The position numbers were made by a program, and so were the translations under genes. The notes beneath the pieces are model-generated. The model ran no database searches, was not told the DNA's origin, and saw nothing but the letters and a program-made list of their open reading frames with translations. Shown here in pieces: positions 52,785 through 61,998 of a stretch of 64,000 nucleotides of DNA; position 1 is the stretch's first letter, and each line of letters opens with the position of its first letter. The DNA is taken from contig NZ_CP121695.1 of the NCBI RefSeq assembly GCF_029761915.1, forward strand, positions 1,426,001 to 1,490,000. The letters are read 5' to 3'. This DNA is from Bradyrhizobium sp. CB1650 (GTDB lineage Bacteria > Pseudomonadota > Alphaproteobacteria > Rhizobiales > Xanthobacteraceae).

Positions 52785-54182
52785 ATGAGCAACAAGATGT
52801 GGGGCGGCCGGTTCTCGGAACGACCCGATGAGATCATGGAGGAAATCAACGTCTCCATCGACGTCGATCGTCACCTCTTTGCCCAGGACATTGCCGCGTC
52901 CAAGGCCCACGCCGCGATGCTTGCTGCGCAGGGCATCATTACGGCCTCTGATGCGAAAAATATCGGCAAGGGTCTAGACACGATTTTGTCAGAGATCGGC
53001 AAGGGCGGCTTCGAATTCAAGCGCGCGCTCGAGGACATCCATATGAACGTCGAGAGCCGGCTGTCGGAGCTGATCGGCCCCGCCGCCGGCCGCCTGCACA
53101 CTGCGCGTTCGCGCAACGACCAGGTCGCCACCGACTTCCGCCTGTTCGTCCGCGACGTGATCGACGAGACTGATGCCGCGCTCGCCGCGTTCCAAGGGGC
53201 GCTGGTGGAGCGCGCGCTGGAGCATGCCGCGACCGTGATGCCCGGCTTCACGCATCTGCAGACCGCGCAGCCGGTGACCTTCGGCCACCATCTGCTCGCC
53301 TATGTCGAGATGGCCGCGCGCGACCGCGGCCGCTTCCAGGACGCGCGCAAGCGGCTGAACGAGTCGCCGCTCGGCGCGGCCGCGCTCGCCGGGACCTCGT
53401 TCCCGATCGATCGTCATGCCACCGCGAAAGCGCTTCTCTTCGACCGTCCGATGGCGAACTCGCTCGATGCGGTCTCGGACCGCGATTTCGTGCTGGAGAC
53501 CTTGTCGGCGGCTTCGATCTGCGCCGTGCACATGTCGCGTTTTGCCGAGGAGATCGTGATCTGGACCTCACCGCTGGTCGGCCTGATCAGGCTCAGCGAC
53601 AAGTTCACCACGGGCTCCTCGATCATGCCGCAGAAGCGCAACCCGGATGCGGCCGAACTCGTGCGCGCCAAGACCGGGCGCGTCATCGGCGCGCTCAACG
53701 GGCTTCTGATCGTGATGAAGGGCTTGCCGCTCGCCTATCAAAAGGACATGCAGGAGGACAAGCAGGGTGCCATGGAGGGCTTTGCCGCGCTGTCGCTCGC
53801 GATCCGCGCCATGACCGGCATGGTCGGCGACCTCGTGCCGGATGAAGCGAAGATGAGGGCGGCGGCCGGCGAGGGCTACGCCACCGCGACCGATCTTGCC
53901 GACTGGCTGGTGAGGACGCTGAAAATGCCGTTCCGCGAGGCCCATCACGTCACCGGCCGGATCGTGGCGCAGGCCGCCAAGGACGGTGTCGCGCTCCACG
54001 AGCTGCCGCTGAAGGACATGCAGGCGATCGAGCCGAAGATCACCAAGGACGTGCTCGGCGTGCTCTCGGTCGAATCGTCGGTGAAGAGCCGCACCAGCTT
54101 CGGCGGTACCGCGCCGAAGAACGTGGCGTCCCAGGCCAAGGCCTGGGCGAAGCGGCTGGAAAAAGAGCGAAAATTGGGCTGA
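52785..54182 (+). CDS. argH: Argininosuccinate lyase
   Basis: A 465-residue cytosolic enzyme that splits argininosuccinate into arginine and fumarate. It starts [20 protein letters not shown]. The superfamily signature [16 protein letters not shown] (about residues 280-295) holds the catalytic serine loop, and [16 protein letters not shown] (about 104-119) and [20 protein letters not shown] (about 147-166) are the other conserved regions. The ATG at 52785 was chosen over 52737 because family similarity starts there. It is divergent from tlpA and followed by the lipoprotein and lysA genes. Confidence 0.96.
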   Translation: MSNKMWGGRFSERPDEIMEEINVSIDVDRHLFAQDIAASKAHAAMLAAQGIITASDAKNIGKGLDTILSEIGKGGFEFKRALEDIHMNVESRLSELIGPAAGRLHTARSRNDQVATDFRLFVRDVIDETDAALAAFQGALVERALEHAATVMPGFTHLQTAQPVTFGHHLLAYVEMAARDRGRFQDARKRLNESPLGAAALAGTSFPIDRHATAKALLFDRPMANSLDAVSDRDFVLETLSAASICAVHMSRFAEEIVIWTSPLVGLIRLSDKFTTGSSIMPQKRNPDAAELVRAKTGRVIGALNGLLIVMKGLPLAYQKDMQEDKQGAMEGFAALSLAIRAMTGMVGDLVPDEAKMRAAAGEGYATATDLADWLVRTLKMPFREAHHVTGRIVAQAAKDGVALHELPLKDMQAIEPKITKDVLGVLSVESSVKSRTSFGGTAPKNVASQAKAWAKRLEKERKLG

Positions 54183-54274
54183 GGGCAAGATTTCGCTTAT
54201 GTTTCATGGCCATCCGGCTCTCGCCAGAGCGCGCCAATCTCTGTATGGTGCGGCCGCGTAGTGGGGATCTCGTC

Positions 54275-54565
54275 GTGACGTCAAAGTTTCGCCCGGCCAG
54301 CTCGGGGTGGGCCATCATTGTCCTTAGCCTGACGGCGCTCGCACTTGCCGGCTGCGGCCGCAAGGGCCCGCTCGACCTGCCGCCGACCGCCTCCAACGCG
54401 TCCACGGCCAACGTTGCCGCGCCGACGGACACCGAGACCGAAGCCCAGAGGACGCCGAGCGTGTTCAATCCCACCTACGGGGCGGAAGCCGCGCCGGCGG
54501 CGCCCAAGGGCAAGAAACGATCGTTTATCCTCGACCCGCTCCTGGACGAAAAGCCCGGAAACTGA
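54275..54565 (+). CDS. Small LptM-like lipoprotein
   Basis: A 96-residue lipoprotein. The signal helix (WAIIVLSLTALALAGC) ends in the lipobox LALAGC, and the mature start CGRKGPLDLPP is the LptM/YifL pattern. In E. coli LptM helps assemble the LptD lipopolysaccharide translocon; similar proteins lie between argH and lysA in many rhizobia, by recollection. I chose the GTG at 54275, preceded by GGGGATC, because an earlier ATG (54206) gives an unlikely long basic leader. It lies 23 bp before lysA and is likely co-transcribed. Confidence 0.82.
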   Translation: MTSKFRPASSGWAIIVLSLTALALAGCGRKGPLDLPPTASNASTANVAAPTDTETEAQRTPSVFNPTYGAEAAPAAPKGKKRSFILDPLLDEKPGN

Positions 54566-54588
54566 CCCGGGGCAACTGAGCCAACGCC

Positions 54589-55854
54589 ATGAACCATTTC
54601 GACTATCGCAACGGCGTGCTGCACGCCGAGGCGGTGAACCTGTCCGAGCTCGCTGCGACCGTCGGCACGCCGTTCTATTGCTATTCGACCGCGACGCTGG
54701 AGCGGCACTATCGCGTCTTCACCGAGGCCTTTGCCGGCGAGAAGGTGCTGGTCTGCTACGCCATGAAGGCCAACTCCAACCAGTCGGTGCTGCGCACGCT
54801 GGCAAAGCTCGGGGCCGGCGCCGACGTCGTCTCGGGAGGTGAGCTGAAGCGCGCGATCGCCGCGGGCATCCCCGGCAGCAAGATCCTGTTCTCCGGCGTC
54901 GGCAAGACGGAAGCAGAGCTGCGCGCCGCGCTCGCCGCCGACATCCTCTGCATCAATGTCGAATCCGAGCCCGAGCTCGACTTGCTCTCGCGCCTCGCCA
55001 CCGAGATGGGCAAGACCGCGCGCATCTCCGTCCGCGTCAATCCCGACGTCGACGCCGGCACGCACGCAAAGATCTCCACCGGCAAGTCCGAGAACAAGTT
55101 CGGCATCCCGATCGCGCACGCCCGCGAGGTCTATGCCCACGCGGCGAAGCTGCCGGGCATCGAGGTGACCGGCACCGACGTGCATATCGGCAGCCAGATC
55201 ACCGATCTCGCCAACATGGAGATCGCGTTCCGGATCCTCGCCGAGTTCGTGCAGACGCTGCGCGCCGACGGCCACAACATCTCCCATGTCGATTTCGGCG
55301 GCGGCCTCGGCATTCCCTACTACATGGACCGCGAGGCGCCGCCGGCACCCGACGCCTATGCGGCCATGGTCAGGCGCGTCACCCACAATCTCGGCTGCAC
55401 GCTGATGTTCGAGCCTGGCCGCATGATCGTCGGCAATGCCGGCATCCTGGTCACCAAGGTGATCTACGTGAAGCACGGCGACGGCAAGAACTTCGTCATC
55501 ATCGACGCCGCGATGAACGACCTGATCCGCCCGACGCTGTACGAGGCCCACCACGACATTCTGCCGGTGCAGCAGCCGGCCAAGGGCGCAGCCACCATCA
55601 TGGCGGACGTCGTCGGCCCGGTCTGCGAGACCGGCGACTATCTCGCCCTCGACCGCACGCTGGCGACGCCAAAGGCAGGCGATCTCCTCGCCATCATGAC
55701 CGCCGGCGCCTATGGCGCGGTGCAGGCCGGCACCTACAACACGCGACCGCTGGTGCCCGAGGTGCTGGTGAAGGACGACCAGTACGCGGTGGTGCGCCCC
55801 CGCATCGAGGTCGAGCAGCTAATAGCGATGGACAAGCCGGCGCCGTGGCTGTGA
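54589..55854 (+). CDS. lysA: Diaminopimelate decarboxylase
   Basis: A 421-residue PLP enzyme, the last step of lysine synthesis. The PLP lysine lies in VLVCYAMKANSNQSVL (about residues 50-65). HIGSQITDL, the glycine loop DFGGGLGIPY and EPGRMIVGNAG bind the cofactor phosphate. The C-terminal VGPVCETGDYLA supplies the catalytic cysteine and the substrate loop. It is downstream of argH and the lipoprotein gene in one direction. The window's two amino-acid-synthesis genes, argH and lysA, are thus linked. Confidence 0.96.
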   Translation: MNHFDYRNGVLHAEAVNLSELAATVGTPFYCYSTATLERHYRVFTEAFAGEKVLVCYAMKANSNQSVLRTLAKLGAGADVVSGGELKRAIAAGIPGSKILFSGVGKTEAELRAALAADILCINVESEPELDLLSRLATEMGKTARISVRVNPDVDAGTHAKISTGKSENKFGIPIAHAREVYAHAAKLPGIEVTGTDVHIGSQITDLANMEIAFRILAEFVQTLRADGHNISHVDFGGGLGIPYYMDREAPPAPDAYAAMVRRVTHNLGCTLMFEPGRMIVGNAGILVTKVIYVKHGDGKNFVIIDAAMNDLIRPTLYEAHHDILPVQQPAKGAATIMADVVGPVCETGDYLALDRTLATPKAGDLLAIMTAGAYGAVQAGTYNTRPLVPEVLVKDDQYAVVRPRIEVEQLIAMDKPAPWL

Positions 55855-55902
55855 GCGCCGCGACCCGATTGTGAGGCGCGACGCCGGCCCAACAACTTCG
55901 GT

Positions 55903-56034
55903 GTCGTCCCCGCGAAGGCGGGGCCCACAACCCCAGGGCGTTTTGTTCAACCACGCCGTAACTCCGAGTCCCCGTAACCACATCCGCCTGTGGTTATGGG
56001 TCCCGGGGCTCGCGCTTCGCGCGCCCGGGACGAC
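55903..56034. repeat. Multi-branched palindromic intergenic element
   Basis: An outer stem (GTCGTCCC/GGGACGAC) encloses CCCCGC-GAAG-GCGGGG, AACCACA-TCCGCC-TGTGGTT, and CCCGGG arms around CGCGC-TTC-GCGCG. The last unit recurs in the elements at 39507 and 47674. It separates the convergent lysA and oxidoreductase genes. Confidence 0.85.
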
Positions 56035-56051
56035 GAGCGGAGAGTACGGCG

Positions 56052-56960
56052 CTACTTCCCCGCCAATCCGCCGCTCTTCCCACCGACCACGACCCCCGCC
56101 TTCTTTTCGATCGGCTTGATCGCCGCGGTGAAATCGGAATCGGCGCCCTCCGTGCTGATCACGGTCTCCCACAGCCGCCCGACCGCGTCGGCGACCTCCA
56201 TCGACAGGCCGAGCTGCTTCATCTCTTCGAGCGCCAGCCGCACGTCTTTCACCATCAAGCCCGTGGCGAAGCCGAAGTCGAAGGTGCGCGGCAGCACCGA
56301 ACGCGGAAACTTGTCGCGGCTCGCGGTGTTCATGCCCGAGCCGGCATTGATGACGTCGATCATGACGGCGGGATCGAGCCCGGCCTTTACGCCCATCACC
56401 ACGGCTTCCGACGTCGCCACGATCGCGGTGGCCGAGAGGAAATTGTTGGCGAGCTTCATGGTCTGCGCCGCGCCTGGCTTCTCGCCGATGAAGAACACCT
56501 TGCCGATCACGCCGAGCGCGGCCTTGATCGTCTCGAATTCCGCCTTGGGCCCGGACACCATCACCGCCAGCGTGCCCTTCTCCGCGCCGCCGACGCCGCC
56601 CGAGACGGGGCTGTCGATCTGCACGATGTTGCGCCTAGCAAGCAGGCCGTGAATCTTCGCCGCCATCTGCGAGCCGACGGTCGATAGGTCCACGAAGCGC
56701 CTGACGCGCTGGCCCTCGATCACGCCGTTCGGCCCTGTGGCGACCTCGAGCGACGCCTGCAGCGAGGGCAGGCTCGCCATCACGGTCTCGACCTGGTCGG
56801 CAACGTCCTTCGGCGACGTCGCCGCTTTTGCGCCGCGGCCGACAAGCTTGTCGACGACCTCGTTGCGCGTATCGAACACGACGAGCCGATGCCCCGCCTC
56901 GATCAGCCGCCGTGCCATCGGCAATCCCATGTTTCCGAGGCCGATGAATCCGATCTCCAT
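56052..56960 (-). CDS. NAD(P)-dependent beta-hydroxyacid dehydrogenase (3-hydroxyisobutyrate dehydrogenase family)
   Basis: A 302-residue enzyme. The Rossmann motif is IGFIGLGNMGLPMARRL (residues 3-19). The substrate-binding SPVSGGVGGAEKGTLAVMVSG lies about 117-137, and the catalytic lysine is in GAAQTMKLANNFLSA (about 163-177). The family oxidises 3-hydroxyisobutyrate, tartronate semialdehyde or similar; the exact substrate is not readable. It lies 97 bp upstream on the same strand relative to nothing else, but follows the carboxymuconolactone-decarboxylase-like gene after a palindromic repeat, so the two may be related in function. Confidence 0.9.
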   Translation of the reverse strand: MEIGFIGLGNMGLPMARRLIEAGHRLVVFDTRNEVVDKLVGRGAKAATSPKDVADQVETVMASLPSLQASLEVATGPNGVIEGQRVRRFVDLSTVGSQMAAKIHGLLARRNIVQIDSPVSGGVGGAEKGTLAVMVSGPKAEFETIKAALGVIGKVFFIGEKPGAAQTMKLANNFLSATAIVATSEAVVMGVKAGLDPAVMIDVINAGSGMNTASRDKFPRSVLPRTFDFGFATGLMVKDVRLALEEMKQLGLSMEVADAVGRLWETVISTEGADSDFTAAIKPIEKKAGVVVGGKSGGLAGK

Positions 56961-57014
56961 GGTGTTTCCTTTTTAGGTTGTTCGTTGTTGGTAGCGGAGC
57001 TGCGCATTCCCGCT

Positions 57015-57051
57015 GTCGTCCCGGCGAAGGCCGGGCCTTCGCCGGGACGAC
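57015..57051. repeat. Perfect inverted repeat (16-bp arms)
   Basis: GTCGTCCCGGCGAAGG and CCTTCGCCGGGACGAC flank a CCGGG loop. It follows the stop of the carboxymuconolactone-decarboxylase-like gene and precedes the dehydrogenase gene. It belongs to the same loose family of GTCGTCCC-ended palindromes as 55903-56034. Confidence 0.9.
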
Positions 57052-57072
57052 ACGGGAGAGGGCTGGCGCCCC

Positions 57073-57456
57073 TCACGCCTTTCCATCAATCTCTGCGAAC
57101 ACCTCGCGCGCAATCCGGAAGCTGTCGACTGCCGCCGGCATGCCGCCATAGATCGCGACCTGCATCAGGATTTCGCGGATCTCGTCGCGCGTGACGCCGT
57201 TGGTCAGCGCGCCCTTCAGATGCGCGCGAAATTCGTGCTGGCGGTTGAGGATCGCGATCATCGCGATGTTGAGCATGCTGCGGGTCTTGCGCGGCAGTTC
57301 CTCGCGGCCCCACACCGTGCCCCAGCAATATTCGTTGAGCATCTCCTGGAACGGACGGTTGAAGTCGTCGACGTTCTTCAGGGCGTTGTTGACATAGGCC
57401 TCGCCCAGCACCGCTTTGCGGACTTCCAGGCCTTTGTCATGCATCTTCTTGTCCAT
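57073..57456 (-). CDS. Carboxymuconolactone decarboxylase-family protein (PcaC-like)
   Basis: A 127-residue all-helical protein. The sequence YCWGTVWGREELPRKTRSML and FRAHLKGALTNGVTRDEIRE (about residues 43-96) fit the PcaC type, which lacks the CxxC of AhpD peroxidases. PcaC decarboxylates 4-carboxymuconolactone in the protocatechuate pathway. No other pca gene is nearby, so the true substrate is open. The ATG at 57456 has an AGAAGGA ribosome site. It is read just ahead of the beta-hydroxyacid dehydrogenase gene. Confidence 0.87.
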   Translation of the reverse strand: MDKKMHDKGLEVRKAVLGEAYVNNALKNVDDFNRPFQEMLNEYCWGTVWGREELPRKTRSMLNIAMIAILNRQHEFRAHLKGALTNGVTRDEIREILMQVAIYGGMPAAVDSFRIAREVFAEIDGKA

Positions 57457-57625
57457 GGCGTTTCCTTCTCGTCTCCCTTGGATGGCGTCGCGGAAACTAC
57501 GGGGTTGTGCCGGGCCAGTCACGTCCTCGTGTTATGCGGCAAAAGGGGTGGGTCCCGTACAGGAACGGATGCCTCAGTACTGCCGTTGTGATACGCTTCT
57601 CTCACCGGGCAACCTGGAGAGTTGA

Positions 57626-60256
57626 TTGAACGGCGTCACCCCTGACCCGTCAGACCCGATCCGCGATGGCGACGCTCTGTCGCGGTTGAAGCTGACGCAG
57701 GCCCTGCAGCGGGCCACATATGCAATCGCATGGGAGCGCGCTTGGCCGCATCTGGCGCGCCTGTTGACCGTTGCCGGGCTGTTCCTCGTGGTTTCCTGGG
57801 CCGGTCTCTGGCTGGCGCTGCCCTCTGTGGCACGCGCGATTGGTCTCGCTGTCTTCGCGGGCCTCGCGGCCGCCGCCCTGTTCCCGCTGATTCGTTTCCG
57901 TTGGCCGAGCCGCGAGCAGGCCTTGAGCCGGCTCGACCGCGGTTCGGGTATCCGTCACCGTCCGGCGACGACCCTCACGGACACCCTGACCTCGCAGGAT
58001 CCGGTCGCGCAGGCGCTGTGGCAGGCCCAACGTGAGCGCACGCTGGCCTCGCTCAAGCGCATCCGTGCCGGTTTGCCGCATCCGCGCCTTGTCATCCACG
58101 ACCCCTGGGCGTTGCGCGCGCTGGTCATGGTGATGCTGGTTGCGACCTTCTTCGCCGCCGGCGACGAGCGCGCGCTGCGGTTGGGTGCCGCCTTCGACTG
58201 GAACGGCGTGCTGGCGCCGACCAACGTCCGCGTCGATGCCTGGGTCACCCCGCCGGTCTATACTGCGAAGCCGCCGGTCATCCTGTCGGCCGCCAGCAAG
58301 GAAGCCGCAGCGTTGCCGGCGAACGGGCCGCTTGCCGTTCCCGCTGGCTCGACGTTGATCGTGCGCTCCTCCGGCGGCAGCCTCGATGTCGCCGTCTCCG
58401 GCGGCCTCAAGGAAGCCGCTCCTGCGGAAGCCGCGCCCAAGGGCACCAACGAGAGGCACTTTACGATCGCCGGCGACGGCGCCGCGCACGTCCGCGCGCC
58501 CTCGGGCCAGCCGCAATGGACCTTCACCGCGACGCCGGACCGGCCGCCGACGATCGCGCTCGCCAAGGACCCTGAGCGCCAGGCGCGCGGTGCGCTGCAG
58601 CTCGCCTACAAGATCGAGGACGATTACGGCGTGACCGGCGCCGAGGCGCAGTTCGCCCCGCGTCCCGCCGATTCCAAGGACGGCAACAAGGGCAACAAGG
58701 ATTCCGATGCCAAGGCGGCCCGGCCCCTGTTTCAGCCGCCGCAATTCGCCCTCGTGCTGCCAAATGCGCGCACCCGCAACGGCGTCGGCCAGACGGTGAA
58801 GGACCTCAGTGAAGATCCCTATGCCGGCGCCGACGTGACCCTGACACTCACCGCCAAGGACGAGGCCGGCAACGAGGCGAAAAGCGAGCCCTTCAACATG
58901 CGCCTGCCGGAGCGGCTCTTCACCAAGCCGCTCGCGCGCGCGCTGATCGAGCAGCGCCGCATCCTTGCGCTCGACGCCAACAGGAATGCTGACGTCTACG
59001 CCGCGCTCGATGCGCTGATGATCGCGCCTGAAATGTTCACGCCCGAGGCCGGGCAATATCTCGGGCTCCACAGCGTCGCGCGGCAGCTCGAAGCGGCGCG
59101 GACCGACGATGCGCTGCGCGAGGTGGTGGCGAGCCTGTGGGCGCTCGCAGTGACGATCGAGGACGGCAACATCAGCGACGTCGACAAGGCGCTCCGCGCG
59201 GCACAGGACGCGCTGAAGCAGGCCCTGGAGCGCGGTGCGAGCGACGAGGAAATCAAGAAGCTCACGCAGGATCTGCGCCAGGCGCTGGACAATTTCATGC
59301 GTCAGCTCGCCGAGCAGTTCCGCAACAATCCGCAGCAGCTCGCCCGGCCGCTCGATCCCAATACCAAGGTCCTGCGCCAGCAGGACCTCAACAGCATGAT
59401 CGACCGCATGGAGCGCCTGTCGCGCTCCGGCGACAAGGACGCGGCCAAGCAGTTGCTCGATCAGCTTCAGCAGATGCTGGAGGGCCTGCAGATGGCGCAG
59501 CCGGGGCAGTCCGGCGAGAGCGACATGGAGCAGGCGCTCAACGAGCTCGGCGACATGATCCGCAAGCAGCAGCAACTGCGCGACAAGACCTTCAAGCAGG
59601 GCCAGGACTCCCGGCGCGACCGGATGCGCGGCAAGCAGCAGGGCGACCAGTCGATGTCCGACCTCCAGCAGGACCAGCAGGCGCTGCGCGATCGGCTGAA
59701 GAAGCTGCAGGAGGACCTCGCCAAGCGCGGTCTCTCGCAGAACGGCCAGAAGGGGCAGAAGGGTCAGCGCGGTCAGCAGGGCGAACAGGGACAAAAGGGC
59801 CAGGGTCAGCAGGGACAAGACGGCGATCAGGACGGCGACCAGGGCGATGACGACAACGGCCTGGATACTGCCGACAACGCCATGGGCGATGCCGGCTCCA
59901 AGCTCGGCGACGGCAATGCCGATGGTGCCGTGGACTCCCAGGGCAAGGCGCTGGATGCGCTGCGCAAGGGCGCGCAGAAGATGGCCGAGGCGATGCAGCA
60001 GGGCGATGGCGACGGCCAGGGCGACGGTCCCGGCAACCGCGCCGGCCGGCAGCAGAGCGGCGGCAACCAGACCGACCCGCTCGGCCGGCCCTTGCACGGC
60101 CGCGAATTCGGCGACGATTACACGGTGAAGATCCCCGGCGAGATCGACGTCCAGCGCGTCCGCCGCATCCTCGAAGAGCTCCGCCGCCGCCTCGGCGACC
60201 CCTCGCGTCCGCAGATCGAGCTCGATTATCTCGAGCGGCTGCTGAAGGATTTTTGA
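57626..60256 (+). CDS. TIGR02302 / DUF4175-family large membrane protein
   Basis: An 876-residue protein confined to alphaproteobacteria, by recollection; function unknown. Two or three N-terminal helices (about residues 45-95) and one near 162-178 place it in the membrane. A long soluble part follows, with a DUF4175 domain. Residues about 540-690 are helical and Gln/Asp rich. A collagen-like Gly-X-Y run begins near 707 (GQKGQKGQRGQQGEQGQKGQ) and continues in Asp/Gly. The end (YTVKIPGEIDVQRVRRILEEL, LDYLERLLKDF) is conserved. The start is TTG at 57626 with a GGAG ribosome site; no ATG suits better. Confidence 0.9.
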   Translation: MNGVTPDPSDPIRDGDALSRLKLTQALQRATYAIAWERAWPHLARLLTVAGLFLVVSWAGLWLALPSVARAIGLAVFAGLAAAALFPLIRFRWPSREQALSRLDRGSGIRHRPATTLTDTLTSQDPVAQALWQAQRERTLASLKRIRAGLPHPRLVIHDPWALRALVMVMLVATFFAAGDERALRLGAAFDWNGVLAPTNVRVDAWVTPPVYTAKPPVILSAASKEAAALPANGPLAVPAGSTLIVRSSGGSLDVAVSGGLKEAAPAEAAPKGTNERHFTIAGDGAAHVRAPSGQPQWTFTATPDRPPTIALAKDPERQARGALQLAYKIEDDYGVTGAEAQFAPRPADSKDGNKGNKDSDAKAARPLFQPPQFALVLPNARTRNGVGQTVKDLSEDPYAGADVTLTLTAKDEAGNEAKSEPFNMRLPERLFTKPLARALIEQRRILALDANRNADVYAALDALMIAPEMFTPEAGQYLGLHSVARQLEAARTDDALREVVASLWALAVTIEDGNISDVDKALRAAQDALKQALERGASDEEIKKLTQDLRQALDNFMRQLAEQFRNNPQQLARPLDPNTKVLRQQDLNSMIDRMERLSRSGDKDAAKQLLDQLQQMLEGLQMAQPGQSGESDMEQALNELGDMIRKQQQLRDKTFKQGQDSRRDRMRGKQQGDQSMSDLQQDQQALRDRLKKLQEDLAKRGLSQNGQKGQKGQRGQQGEQGQKGQGQQGQDGDQDGDQGDDDNGLDTADNAMGDAGSKLGDGNADGAVDSQGKALDALRKGAQKMAEAMQQGDGDGQGDGPGNRAGRQQSGGNQTDPLGRPLHGREFGDDYTVKIPGEIDVQRVRRILEELRRRLGDPSRPQIELDYLERLLKDF

Positions 60257-60327
60257 GGCCTACACATCCGGTGTCGTTTCGCCTAACCGCGGCACGCGAT
60301 TTCGCGTTTTGCGTCCCACACACTCAA

Positions 60328-60495
60328 TGTCATCGCCCGATTTAATCGGGCGATCCAGTACTCCGAGACGTCGGTAGGTCATGGAGAAGCCGCGGTGTAC
60401 TGGATTTTCCGCCTGCCACCTACGCTAAAGCTTCGGCGGCCCAAGAGTGTAAGCCCCGGCGAAGCCTTGGCGTAGCCGGGTCGCGGGGAATGACA
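60328..60495. repeat. Large branched palindromic intergenic element
   Basis: TGTCAT and ATGACA close the element. Inside are TCGCCCGATT-T-AATCGGGCGA (60333-60353), ATCCAGTAC pairing with GTACTGGAT (60353-60361 and 60397-60405), and CTACGC pairing with GCGTAG (60420-60425 and 60470-60475). It fills the gap between the convergent TIGR02302 and cpdR genes. Confidence 0.82.
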
Positions 60496-60547
60496 GCGAT
60501 GATGCTGAGGCATTTCCCCGTCGCCAGGACGATGAACTCGCCGCCGG

Positions 60548-60922
60548 CTACCGCTTCTTCGCCGCCAGCGCATCGGCGACCGCGGTGCGAATGTCGGCGA
60601 CCGAGAACGGCTTGGTCACCACGTCATGCACCAGCGCGTCGAGGTTCGAGGCGCGTTCGCGCTGGTCGGCAAATCCGGTCATCAGCAGAATGGTCAGATC
60701 GGGGAAATCGCGCGCGGCGGAGAGTGCGAGCGCGATTCCGTCCATCACCGGCATCTGGATGTCGGTGAGCAGCAGGTCGAACGCGCCGTCCTCGCGGATC
60801 AGGATCTCCAGCGCTTCGGCACCGTCCTGCGCGGTGACGGTGTGGTGACCGTCCATCGCGATGGCGCGCGCGACCAGCGTGCGCATCGACTCCTCGTCGT
60901 CGGCGATCAAGACTTTGGGCAT
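60548..60922 (-). CDS. cpdR: Single-domain response regulator CpdR
   Basis: A 124-residue receiver with no output domain. The acidic pocket (IADDEES), the phospho-acceptor Asp54 (LLTDIQMPVMDG) and the switch Lys (TKPFS) are present. The late stretch LLMTGFADQRERASNLDALV is the CpdR hallmark. In Caulobacter, CpdR dephosphorylated by the CckA-ChpT route brings ClpXP to the pole to degrade CtrA and other substrates. No CckA or ChpT gene is in the window. It is transcribed in the same direction as, and 36 bp after, the zinc-ribbon gene. Confidence 0.9.
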   Translation of the reverse strand: MPKVLIADDEESMRTLVARAIAMDGHHTVTAQDGAEALEILIREDGAFDLLLTDIQMPVMDGIALALSAARDFPDLTILLMTGFADQRERASNLDALVHDVVTKPFSVADIRTAVADALAAKKR

Positions 60923-60958
60923 GGGACCAACCTCCCGTGCGAGACCCGGCGGCGTCGA

Positions 60959-61837
60959 TTATACGCTGCCGCCGGCAACGTCGCGCCGGTTGAAGAAGCG
61001 AACATCGATATTGCGGCCCTCCGCGGGCGGCGAGGCCAGGCGCGACCTGAAGAAGGCGCGCTCGCCGGGCCGCAGTACCGTCTGCTCCAACACTGTGTTC
61101 CAGGCATAGATCTCCGCACCTTGAGCGTCGCGCACCGCGAAGCGCAGCCGCGGGATCTCGAGCGTCTTCTTGTTGCCCTCGCCGACGATCACGCCCTCGA
61201 TCACCAGCACCTGCTTGCCGTCCACCGTCTCGCTGGAGAGCTTGACGTCCTTGAACGCCAGCCCACGCAGGTTCACATCGAAGCCGACCATCCTGTAGAA
61301 TGCCGCCGTCTGGGGCAGCAGCCGTACCATGTCGGCGCGCCAGATCATGAGGGCCGCGACCAGGGCACCCATCGCGGCGCAGGCGGTCGGTAGCGCGAGA
61401 TAGGATTTCCGCGGAGCCGGGAAGGCTTCCGTGCGGCTCACCTGCGCCATGCGCCGGCGGAACAGGCCACGGAACCAGGACTGGTGCTGCGCGCCGGCGC
61501 CGTCGTCGCCGGCAGAGCGGGCCGCCGGCCAGTCGTCTTCGCTCTGCCCGGCGTTCTCGTCGGGCCAGTCGCTGGCGATCGAGGGGCTGTCGACCACGGG
61601 CGTATCGGCCTCGCCGTCGTCCGTAGCGTAGGAGTTCCACTGTTCGGCAAGGTCGGACTGATCGTCGGCCCGGCTTGCCGCGGCCATGGCCGGGACGGAG
61701 GCCTCTTCGATGGCGTCCTCGGGATGCGCCACCCAGGTCTCCTTGCAGCGGGAGCAGCGTACCGTCCGTCCATTGGCCCCAAGGCTCGCGAGCTTGATGG
61801 CATAGGATGTCGTACAATGGGGACAGACGATGTGCAT
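60959..61837 (-). CDS. MJ0042 zinc-ribbon and DUF3426 membrane protein
   Basis: A 292-residue protein. The N-terminal MJ0042-type zinc ribbon reads MHIVCPHCTTSYAIKLASL with CPHC and CSRC (residues 5-8 and 28-31). A long acidic linker (about 45-115) follows, then one membrane helix (YLALPTACAAMGALVAALMI, about 145-164) and a DUF3426 periplasmic domain with LVIEGVIVGEGNKK. Such proteins often lie next to ftsEX in alphaproteobacteria, by recollection. Function unknown; a link to the cell envelope is inferred. It is divergent from ftsE, and the ATG at 61837 is preferred to the longer frame. Confidence 0.85.
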   Translation of the reverse strand: MHIVCPHCTTSYAIKLASLGANGRTVRCSRCKETWVAHPEDAIEEASVPAMAAASRADDQSDLAEQWNSYATDDGEADTPVVDSPSIASDWPDENAGQSEDDWPAARSAGDDGAGAQHQSWFRGLFRRRMAQVSRTEAFPAPRKSYLALPTACAAMGALVAALMIWRADMVRLLPQTAAFYRMVGFDVNLRGLAFKDVKLSSETVDGKQVLVIEGVIVGEGNKKTLEIPRLRFAVRDAQGAEIYAWNTVLEQTVLRPGERAFFRSRLASPPAEGRNIDVRFFNRRDVAGGSV

Positions 61838-61998
61838 GGACCAGCCTCGGCGATGACCCGATCGAGCGAAACCGGGTACCTTGAATGCTACAGGGCGACC
61901 GTTAACGAACCGGAAACCATAACGGCCGCACAACCCTTCTCGAGCCTGCGGCGGGACTTCGCGGTGCGTGCCGCGTCCCCTCTCGAACGGAGCTGAGC

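Noticed and set aside
57650..60097. An 815-residue open frame on the minus strand
   Set aside because: Leu/Ala/Val-rich antisense of the TIGR02302 gene, caused by the GC-rich, Gln- and Asp-rich coding strand.
39507..60495. Repeated palindromes considered as CRISPR arrays
   Set aside because: They are single, widely spaced elements between genes, with no regular spacers and no cas genes.
61890..61998. Possible CtrA box upstream of ftsE (GTTAACGAACCGGAAACC)
   Set aside because: Only one TTAA half is good; the second half does not match TTAA-N7-TTAA.
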